Shown here one piece after another: positions 1 to 5,066 of a stretch of 7,003 nucleotides of DNA. The notes below the pieces were generated by a model that saw only the letters and a list, made by a program, of their open reading frames with translations, was not told where the DNA came from and did no database searches. The translations under genes and the position numbers were made by a program. This DNA is from Tannerella sp. (lineage in GTDB: Bacteria > Bacteroidota > Bacteroidia > Bacteroidales > Tannerellaceae), in NCBI GenBank assembly GCA_031263835.1, contig JAISEZ010000121.1, positions 1 through 7,003 of the forward strand, written 5' to 3'. Within the stretch, counting starts at the first letter, position 1; every line of letters starts with the position of its first letter.

Positions 1-14
1 AACTTTCCATTCTC

Positions 15-40
15 CCGGATGCAATAATCCGGTTAATTTT
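15..40 (+). terminator. Weak terminator-like hairpin upstream of the TPR lipoprotein gene
   Basis: CCGGAT (15-20) pairs with ATCCGG (27-32) across a 6-nt loop, followed by TTAATTTT. The stem is short and the T-run is interrupted by two A, so it is at best a weak intrinsic terminator, possibly for a gene ending left of the window. No clear TAnnTTTG promoter element is visible between it and the GTG start at 73. Confidence 0.35.
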
Positions 41-72
41 CAGTTATTTCATAGATACAAACGCGATAAGGT

Positions 73-3000
73 GTGAAACGGAATCTTTATTATCTTTTGG
101 GACTGGTGCTGTGCGGCGTGCTGGCAGGGTCGTGCAGTACGAAGAAAAACACGGCGGCGAGCCGGCGTTTTCACGCCTTCACGGCACGCTACAACACGCA
201 TTTCAACGGCAAGACCTCGTTCGACGAATCGCTGAGCGCCATGATGACCGGATACAAGGAGAACTACACCGAACAGATTTACATGTACCCCGTCAGCGCG
301 CAGCCCAAGGACAAAAAGGAAACCGGCGGAGCCTTCGACCGCGCCATCGAAAAGGGAAACAAGGCCATCAAGCAACATTCCATCCAGAAAAAACCGCCCC
401 GCAGGGCCGGGTGGCAAAACAACCCGCAACAGGTCGCCCTGCAGGCCAGGGAAGAATACAACCCCTTCCTGCGCCATTGCTGGCTGCTGATTGCTCAGGG
501 ACAGTTCTACAACGCCGATTTCCTGCAGGCCTCCGCCACCTTCTCCTACATCGCCCGCCACTATGCCACCGACCCGGTGATGGTCGCCGAAGCGCGCATC
601 TGGCAGGCGCGCTGCTATGCGGAGATGGACTGGCTGGACGAGGCCGGCACCGCCCTGGAGCGCCTGAACGCAAACGGCATTCCCGAGGCCAGCCGGCAAC
701 AGTATGACCGCTTCTACGCCGACTACCTGATTAAGGACGGACAGTTTGAAAAAGCGATACCGCACCTGCAGCAAGCCATCAAGTGGGAAAAAAACAAACG
801 GCAGCGCACCCGGATGAGGTACCTGCTGGGACAGCTCCAGGCCGGACAGGGACAGAACGCGGAAGCCTACCGGACATTCGGGAAAGTCGCCTCCTCCAAT
901 CCGCCCTACGAACTGGAATTTGCCGCCCGCATCCGCCAGACGGAAGTCTTTCCCGGCGCCAGCTACCAGAACGTACTGAAAATGCTGCGCCGCATGGCCC
1001 GGAGCGACAAAAACAAGGATTACCTCGACCAGGTATATTACGCCATCGGGAACATCCACCTCAGCCGGCAGGACACCGCCAAAGCCATTGAAAGCTACGC
1101 GCTCGGCGTCGAGAAAAGCACGCAGAACGGCCTTGACAAGGCCATCTGCCAGATACGCCTGGGCGACATTTATTTCACGCGGAAAGACTACGTAAACGCG
1201 CAGCCCTGCTTCAGCGGCGCACTGGCGGGCATTCGGAAGGAATACAGGGACTACGACCGCGTTTCGCGACTGTCGGCCGTGCTGGACGAACTCGTCGTGC
1301 ACGTCGAGGCCGTTCACCTCCAGGACAGCCTGCAAACCCTGGCCCGGATGCCGGAATCCGAACGGCTGGCCGTCATCGACCAAATCATCGAAGAGCTGAA
1401 GAAACGGGAAGAGGAAGAGGCCCAGAACGCGGAACGGGAAAAATACCTCGCCGACCAGGAAGCCATCGGGAGCAACTTCCCCCAGCAGGCGGGCCGGCAG
1501 GGAAACATGATGCAGCCCCAGGTCGCCGCCATGCCCGGCGACAACGCATTCTACTTCTATAACCCGCAGCTCGTGGCGCAGGGCAAGACACAGTTCCAGA
1601 ACAAATGGGGCAAGCGTCCGCTGGAAGACAACTGGCGACGGCGGAACAAGGCCATGCCGACCCTCGGCGCGGAAGGCGACGAAACGGACGGCGACGGCGC
1701 TCCACCGACGGACGGCGACGGACAGCCCTTCGCCTCCGACTCGCTGCAGGCGGCGATGGATTCGCTGGCTTCCGACCCCAAGTCGCGCGAATACTACCTG
1801 CAGCAGATTCCCTTTTCGGAAGACGACCTGGAAGCCTCGAACCTGATTGTCGCCGACGGCCTCTTCAACATGGGCATGATTTACAAGGACAAACTGGAAG
1901 ACCGGAACCTCTCCCTCGAAGCATTTGAGGAACTGGAGCGCCGCTTTCCGGACAACAGGTACCGGATGGATTATTACTATCACATCTACCTGATGGCGCT
2001 CCGCTACAGTGACGCGGCGCTGGGCGAAACCTACAAGTCCAGACTGATTGGCGCCTTTCCCGAAAGCGACTATGCCGTCGCCATCGCCGACCCGGATTAC
2101 GAGTATCACATGCGCATGATGGACCGCGTACAGGATTCGCTCTACGAAGAAACCTGGCACCGCTATCTGGAGGAAGACACGGCCACGGTTCGCCGGAACC
2201 GCCGCGAATTTGCCGGTACCTATCCGCTGTCCGTACTGGTGCCCAAGTTCATGTTCCTGCACGCCCTGACCTATGTGCAGGCCGGCGATGCGGAAGGATT
2301 CAAGGCCGCGCTGACGGAACTGGTGGAAAAATACCCGCGCGCAGACGTGACGGAACTGGCCGGCGAGATGCTCAAGGGTGTCCTGCGCGGTCGCCTGCTG
2401 GTACAGGGCAGCATGAGCCGGATGACGTGGAACCTGCGTTTCGGGCTTGACGCCGACGGCATGATTTCCGCGGCTGATTCGGCGCGCCAATTTACGGACG
2501 AACCGGACGTACCTCACCGGCTGCTGCTCATCTACAAAACCGGCAGCGTTGACCGGAACCAGCTGCTGTATGCCGTAGCCGCCTTCAATTTCGCGAACTT
2601 CACCGTCAACGTGTTCGACCTGAGCGTCGAAACCGTCGGCTCGTTAAGCATCATGACCGTCACCGGATTTCACAACCTGGACGAAACGCTGGAATATACG
2701 AAGATGATTTACGGGCCAAACGGATATGCCTCCCGGTTGGGTCAGGCGGTTTCATTCTTCCCCTTCTCGGACGGGAATTACGAAACCCTGCTCCGGGGGA
2801 AGACGCTGGAAGAATACATGCTTTTCTTTGCAGAACAATATGCGGCAAAAGTGCCGGAACTGATTGCCCGGTGGAAGATACAGATGGAGGAAGACGAAAA
2901 GCTGGCGGAAATGGAAGACCGGGAGGTTGAAAAGGCCGCCGGTCTCACGGACGAAGAGGCTGCGGACGTATCCGAAGAAGAAACGCCGGAGGAAGAAATC

Positions 3001-3420
3001 GTACCACAGGAGGAGCAACCGGAGAAACAGCCGGAAGAGCCGCAGGAAGAACAGCCTGTCGAGCAGGAAGCGCCGCCGGTCGAAATGCCGGAGGGCGAGC
3101 AGGAAACGCCGCCGCTCGAAGAAAAGGCGGAAAAGGAGGAAGAAGAATCCGTTGAGCCGAAAAAGCCGCAGGAAATCACCCTGGAGCAAATGCTGGAACA
3201 CCGCAGGCAGGCCGACCTCGAAAAACAGCAGCTCAAAGAAGAAGAAGCGAAAGCCCTCAAGCAAAAGAAGAAAGAGGCCGAAGTCCTGAAGAAGCAGAAG
3301 GCCAGGGAACGCGAGCTGGCGCGCAGGCAGAAGCAGAAAGAGGCCAACGCGCGTCTGAAGCAAAAGGAGAAGGAGCGCAAGGAAAAGGAACGCGCAAACA
3401 GGAAACGAAAAAAGAAATGA
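73..3420 (+). CDS. SprE/PorW-family TPR lipoprotein of the type IX secretion/gliding machinery
   Basis: An 1115-aa protein. An in-frame TAA at 67-69 and the need for the signal peptide fix the GTG at 73 as start; the next in-frame Met falls well after the signal. The sequence TAAGG lies just upstream. Residues 1-20 are a lipoprotein signal ending AGS before Cys21. The mature end (CSTKKN) lacks acidic residues after Cys, fitting a periplasm-facing outer-membrane lipoprotein. Residues about 130-390 contain TPR-like helical pairs. Residues 493-522 hold an aromatic FYFYNP stretch and WGKRPLEDNWR, which I associate with SprE/PorW proteins. A small mixed alpha/beta-looking segment follows at about 836-906. 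The tail is Glu/Pro/Gln-rich (about 960-1045), then a Lys/Glu/Arg coiled-coil-like end. Known for the family: PorW/SprE is needed for type IX secretion in Porphyromonas and Flavobacterium and is reported to link the PorK/N ring to the Sov translocon. Family assignment is fairly sure; that this host has an active T9SS is inference. No neighbour is co-oriented closely enough to suggest an operon. Confidence 0.85.
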   Translation: MKRNLYYLLGLVLCGVLAGSCSTKKNTAASRRFHAFTARYNTHFNGKTSFDESLSAMMTGYKENYTEQIYMYPVSAQPKDKKETGGAFDRAIEKGNKAIKQHSIQKKPPRRAGWQNNPQQVALQAREEYNPFLRHCWLLIAQGQFYNADFLQASATFSYIARHYATDPVMVAEARIWQARCYAEMDWLDEAGTALERLNANGIPEASRQQYDRFYADYLIKDGQFEKAIPHLQQAIKWEKNKRQRTRMRYLLGQLQAGQGQNAEAYRTFGKVASSNPPYELEFAARIRQTEVFPGASYQNVLKMLRRMARSDKNKDYLDQVYYAIGNIHLSRQDTAKAIESYALGVEKSTQNGLDKAICQIRLGDIYFTRKDYVNAQPCFSGALAGIRKEYRDYDRVSRLSAVLDELVVHVEAVHLQDSLQTLARMPESERLAVIDQIIEELKKREEEEAQNAEREKYLADQEAIGSNFPQQAGRQGNMMQPQVAAMPGDNAFYFYNPQLVAQGKTQFQNKWGKRPLEDNWRRRNKAMPTLGAEGDETDGDGAPPTDGDGQPFASDSLQAAMDSLASDPKSREYYLQQIPFSEDDLEASNLIVADGLFNMGMIYKDKLEDRNLSLEAFEELERRFPDNRYRMDYYYHIYLMALRYSDAALGETYKSRLIGAFPESDYAVAIADPDYEYHMRMMDRVQDSLYEETWHRYLEEDTATVRRNRREFAGTYPLSVLVPKFMFLHALTYVQAGDAEGFKAALTELVEKYPRADVTELAGEMLKGVLRGRLLVQGSMSRMTWNLRFGLDADGMISAADSARQFTDEPDVPHRLLLIYKTGSVDRNQLLYAVAAFNFANFTVNVFDLSVETVGSLSIMTVTGFHNLDETLEYTKMIYGPNGYASRLGQAVSFFPFSDGNYETLLRGKTLEEYMLFFAEQYAAKVPELIARWKIQMEEDEKLAEMEDREVEKAAGLTDEEAADVSEEETPEEEIVPQEEQPEKQPEEPQEEQPVEQEAPPVEMPEGEQETPPLEEKAEKEEEESVEPKKPQEITLEQMLEHRRQADLEKQQLKEEEAKALKQKKKEAEVLKKQKARERELARRQKQKEANARLKQKEKERKEKERANRKRKKK

Positions 3421-3426
3421 GCAAAC

Positions 3427-3539
3427 AAGAAAATGAGCCAATGAGAGAATGTGAGAATGTGAGAATGAGCAAATGAATAGTTCATTGACATATTGACTCA
3501 TTCTCACATTCTCTCATTCCCTCATTGGCTCATTTTCTT
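3427..3539. repeat. Long inverted repeat built of 8-bp tandem units
   Basis: The left arm 3427-3469 and right arm 3497-3539 are reverse complements at 41 of 43 positions, with a 27-nt loop. Both arms are made of 8-bp units. On the left, six units run exactly in register from 3432 to 3479 (AATGAGCC, AATGAGAG, AATGTGAG, AATGTGAG, AATGAGCA, AATGAATA). On the right, seven units run from 3481 to 3536 (for example CTCATTCT, CACATTCT, CTCATTCC, CTCATTGG). It starts 6 bp after the stop codon of the TPR gene. The base of the stem pairs AAGAAAA with TTTTCTT, so it could act as a two-way terminator or protect the mRNA 3' end, but that role is inferred. Confidence 0.85.
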
Positions 3540-3578
3540 ACCGGAAGAGCACAAAAAACACGCTGATTCTTATTCATG

Positions 3579-3602
3579 AAAACCGAACAGGTTTCCGGTT
3601 TT
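3579..3602 (+). terminator. Possible weak terminator hairpin
   Basis: AAAACCG (3579-3585) pairs with CGGTTTT (3596-3602) around a 10-nt loop, with a T-rich stretch afterwards (ATTTGCTGTTTTT). It could back up termination of the TPR gene 160 bp upstream. The loop is large and most of the T-run is inside the stem, so this is a low-confidence call. Confidence 0.3.
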
Positions 3603-3720
3603 ATTTGCTGTTTTTGCATATCGTTCGGCGTGTATGCCGGATTTTTGTATTTTGCGAGTACTTCCGGCAAAATTGTTGCGGAAAACGCATCGAAAAAAAA
3701 GATTTTCCTTAATAATCATC

Positions 3721-3752
3721 TTGCATTCGGGGGTCATTTAGCCGTACCTTTA
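3721..3752 (+). promoter_or_regulatory. Candidate Bacteroidota promoter for the small RNA
   Basis: TACCTTTA at 3745-3752 matches the Bacteroidota -7 consensus TAnnTTTG at all but the last base. TTGC at 3721-3724 lies 20 bp upstream, about where the TTTG/TTG-like -33 element is expected. Initiation would be near 3757-3760, just before the structured region. The consensus is established knowledge; use of this site is inference. Confidence 0.45.
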
Positions 3753-3757
3753 CGCCA

Positions 3758-3910
3758 GAGTTTATTCAAATTCAAATAAAAGTAGTTCGGACGTTGAAAA
3801 GCTTGTGAAAGTCGAAACGTTTAAAAGTAATTCGAGAAGCGCTTGGGCTTGTGAAAGTCTGGCGCTTTACCTCTTTTAGGTGGGGGGTGAAACCACAGGT
3901 TCACCTTTTT
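3758..3910 (+). ncRNA. Candidate structured small RNA, unassigned family
   Basis: No convincing protein is encoded here, but the + strand folds well. The 13-nt sequence GCTTGTGAAAGTC occurs twice (3801-3813, 3847-3859), each copy forming a stem capped by a GUGA (GNRA) tetraloop. Hairpin 1 spans 3789-3822: an ACGTT/AACGT outer stem, an asymmetric internal loop, then the tetraloop stem. Hairpin 2 spans 3836-3868 and pairs almost continuously, AAGCGC with GCGCTT then GGCTT with AAGTC, with one bulged T. A short ACCT/AGGT hairpin and an intrinsic terminator ending at 3910 follow. Several stem pairs are G-U on this strand and would be A-C on the other, favouring a + strand RNA. The start is inferred from the promoter-like site at 3745. 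It is not placed as a riboswitch leader, because it ends in a terminator and the next gene, a tRNA, has its own promoter. I do not recognise the family; a cis element or a trans-acting sRNA are both possible. Confidence 0.5.
3886..3910 (+). terminator. Intrinsic terminator of the candidate small RNA
   Basis: GGTGAA (3886-3891) pairs with TTCACC (3900-3905). With A3892 bulged, CC (3893-3894) pairs with GG (3898-3899) across an ACA triloop, giving an 8-bp stem. It is followed directly by five T (3906-3910). Form and position suit termination of a + strand transcript. Confidence 0.6.
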
Positions 3911-3933
3911 CATGTCCGACGATTTGTCCGCCA

Positions 3934-3941
3934 CAAAGATA
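3934..3941 (-). promoter_or_regulatory. Minus-strand -7 promoter element
   Basis: Read on the - strand this is TATCTTTG, a perfect match to TAnnTTTG, preceded by a run of T. No TTTG-like -33 element is seen at the usual spacing. If active it would transcribe leftwards through the candidate small RNA in antisense, starting about 10-15 nt before an ATG whose 30-codon ORF ends at 3821. Confidence 0.35.
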
Positions 3942-3993
3942 AAAAAAATCACAGATTCCTTGGCATCGTGACCGAAATACCGAATAATTTGCT

Positions 3994-4001
3994 TACTTTT
4001 G
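3994..4001 (+). promoter_or_regulatory. -7 promoter element of tRNA-Val
   Basis: TACTTTTG matches TAnnTTTG perfectly and ends 7 bp before the first base of the mature tRNA. No obvious -33 box lies 19-21 bp upstream. The spacing implies initiation almost at the tRNA 5' end, so the primary transcript would have little or no leader for RNase P to remove. Confidence 0.6.
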
Positions 4002-4008
4002 TGCGCCT

Positions 4009-4083
4009 GAACTGTTAGCTCAGTTGGTTCAGAGCGCTGCCTTGACAGGGCAGAGGTCGCCGGTTCGACCCCGGCACAGTTCA
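4009..4083 (+). tRNA. tRNA-Val, anticodon GAC
   Basis: A complete 75-nt cloverleaf. The acceptor stem pairs GAACTGT (4009-4015) with ACAGTTC (4076-4082), with discriminator A4083. The D stem is GCTC/GAGC (4018-4021/4032-4035). The anticodon stem CTGCC/GGCAG (4037-4041/4049-4053) encloses loop TTGACAG with anticodon GAC at 4044-4046, which reads valine GUC and GUU codons. The T stem GCCGG/CCGGC (4059-4063/4071-4075) encloses TTCGACC. CCA is not encoded and must be added after transcription. It stands alone with its own promoter element and terminator. Confidence 0.97.
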
Positions 4084-4098
4084 CTCCCCCGGCAACCG

Positions 4099-4136
4099 AA
4101 TGCCTTCCGAATCAACCCTTCGGAAGGCATTTTTTT
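4099..4136 (+). terminator. Strong intrinsic terminator of tRNA-Val
   Basis: ATGCCTTCCGAA (4100-4111) pairs perfectly with TTCGGAAGGCAT (4119-4130) over a 7-nt loop, plus one more A-T pair (4099/4131), and runs into a tract of seven T (4130-4136). It begins 16 bp after the tRNA and closes a one-gene transcription unit. Confidence 0.92.
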
Positions 4137-4266
4137 CGGATACCTTCCCAAACGTCATTGGCTATGCCGCCCGTCCCTGCGAGCGTAGCGCAGCCGTCCT
4201 GCAGTCCCCGTCTCCGGAGGGCCAACTGCGTACACACAGGCATTTGCCTCCGTCGGACAACACCAC

Positions 4267-4656
4267 ATGAACGGCTTTCAACCGCCGGTTTTCAACGGGC
4301 AACCATTGCAGATACAGATAAAAGAAAGAACGGTGAAGAAAAAGGAAACAGTGCGGATTGAAGAAAAAGGCGCGGAAAACATGAAAGAGATATTTTCCAT
4401 CTCTGCGACGGTGAAACCCTTTTCTCCTGAAAATGAATCCGGTTTCAGGAGAGGCAGTGTGAAAAACTCGAAAGAGACGGTCTATACCTCAGTAGAAACG
4501 GAGCCGGAGTCAGTGAAAATGCCGTCCGGGTCAGGAGAGAGGGAAAAAATAAATCGTTTTATGGATTTCACCATGAAAGAGATGGAAAATGTCTCTTTGA
4601 TGATTTTTTCGTCCATATACACGGGAGCCGATAACACTTATATAATAACCTGTTAA
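4267..4656 (+). CDS. Doubtful hypothetical ORF, 129 codons
   Basis: The ORF encodes a 129-aa product rich in Lys, Glu and Ser, with no signal peptide, membrane segment or recognisable motif. The ATG at 4267 has no Shine-Dalgarno; an internal ATG at 4381 (Met39) is an alternative, with AAGG some way upstream. The MKE repeat at Met39 and Met103 reflects a repeated 12-mer in the DNA. No promoter element is visible upstream, and two or three hairpins lie inside it. It may be an orphan gene or chance; I lean to chance. Confidence 0.2.
   Translation: MNGFQPPVFNGQPLQIQIKERTVKKKETVRIEEKGAENMKEIFSISATVKPFSPENESGFRRGSVKNSKETVYTSVETEPESVKMPSGSGEREKINRFMDFTMKEMENVSLMIFSSIYTGADNTYIITC
4423..4452. repeat. 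10-bp perfect inverted repeat
   Basis: TCTCCTGAAA (4423-4432) is the exact reverse complement of TTTCAGGAGA (4443-4452), with a 10-nt loop. There is no T-run after it, so it is not a typical terminator. It lies inside the doubtful ORF. Confidence 0.6.
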
Positions 4657-4774
4657 ATTACAGACAGATGAATAATATGGCGGAAATTTCAATCAACGGG
4701 GTCAATCCGGTTTTTGACCTTTCAGGGGATGAGAAATAAATAAGATGTAACAGTTTAAGGATACTGCGAATAGA

Positions 4775-4832
4775 AGGCATTGTCTGGAAATAAGCAGTCC
4801 GGAAATGTACTGTTTATTTCCTGACAATGCCT
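4775..4832. repeat. 58-nt near-perfect palindrome (large hairpin)
   Basis: Arms 4775-4798 and 4809-4832 are complementary over 24 positions, with a single T-T mismatch (in GTCTGG against CCTGAC) and one G-U pair, around a 10-nt loop CCGGAAATGT. No T-run follows either side, so it does not look like a terminator. It could be a REP- or MITE-like element, a transposase recognition hairpin or an RNA processing structure. No target-site duplication is obvious in the flanks. Confidence 0.8.
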
Positions 4833-4925
4833 AAGTCATGACAGGATGTATGGCAGTTTTGCCGGAGTTCATACGGAAGAAAAATACGCCGGCGAATCGC
4901 CTGCCCTGCCGGGTTATCCGTATCG

Positions 4926-4941
4926 GACGCCGTACGGCGTC
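4926..4941. repeat. 16-bp perfect palindrome
   Basis: GACGCCGTACGGCGTC is its own reverse complement with no spacer. It lies 125 bp upstream of the rhamnosidase start. It could be a dimeric regulator site or chance; nothing else in the window repeats it. Confidence 0.5.
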
Positions 4942-5022
4942 GCTCTTCACTTGATGACATTGCTCTGCATTCTTTTTCGGGAAAAAGTTTCTTGAAAATT
5001 TTCGGTTCTTTTATTTTTTCCT

Positions 5023-5030
5023 TTTCTTTG
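5023..5030 (+). promoter_or_regulatory. Possible -7 element of the rhamnosidase gene
   Basis: TTTCTTTG differs from TAnnTTTG at one fixed base (T for A). It would start transcription near 5036, giving a leader of about 30 nt to the ATG at 5067. The pyrimidine-rich surroundings make a chance match fairly likely. Confidence 0.3.
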
Positions 5031-5066
5031 TTCCCGAATTATTCACCATAAAATAAAAATCTTAGT

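Larger units (their letters stand above)
4140..5066. other. Gene-poor intergenic region with several hairpins
   Basis: About 930 bp between the tRNA terminator and the rhamnosidase with no recognised gene. It holds a doubtful 129-codon ORF (listed separately) and a 23-codon ORF at 4668-4739 with no Shine-Dalgarno or promoter. Small hairpins include AGAGAT/ATCTCT (4386-4391/4399-4404), AAAGAGA/TCTCTTT (4576-4582/4592-4598) and GGTCAA/TTGACC (4700-4705/4714-4719). The 12-mer CATGAAAGAGAT occurs at 4380-4391 and 4572-4583, each time as the 5' side of a hairpin. The last 100 bp before the rhamnosidase are pyrimidine-rich. No TAnnTTTG match was found between 4140 and 4660. It may be decayed or rapidly changing sequence. 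Confidence 0.6.

Noticed and set aside
1684..1721. 14-bp direct repeat encoding TDGDG twice (residues 538-550) as a calcium-binding motif
   Set aside because: The motif is too short and sits in a flexible linker; a small in-frame duplication is the simpler explanation.
49..2517. 822-codon open frame on the - strand
   Set aside because: It lies wholly opposite the TPR lipoprotein, is rich in Val, Phe, Gly and Arg with no domain, and is explained by the GC-rich third codon positions of the real gene.
2752..3507. Two overlapping - strand ORFs rich in Phe/Leu or Ser/Cys
   Set aside because: They are low-complexity complements of the Glu/Lys-rich tail and octamer repeats.
3432..3536. CRISPR array
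   Set aside because: The units are 8 bp with no spacers and change orientation halfway.
3576..3779. 67-codon + strand ORF with a hydrophobic stretch
   Set aside because: Its start sits beside a terminator-like stem, it has no Shine-Dalgarno or promoter, and its end overlaps the candidate sRNA promoter and 5' region.
3758..3920. Candidate sRNA as 6S RNA
   Set aside because: Six bases at 3787-3792 can pair with 3914-3919, but that pairing overlaps hairpin 1 and needs sequence past the terminator; no long rod with a central bubble is seen.
3821..4084. 87-codon - strand ORF
   Set aside because: Its N-terminal part is antisense to tRNA-Val, a common false prediction; only the short 30-codon version was kept, as a finding.
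4158..4361. 67-codon Arg/Pro-rich + strand ORF
   Set aside because: It has no motif, no start signals, and a composition typical of chance GC-rich frames.
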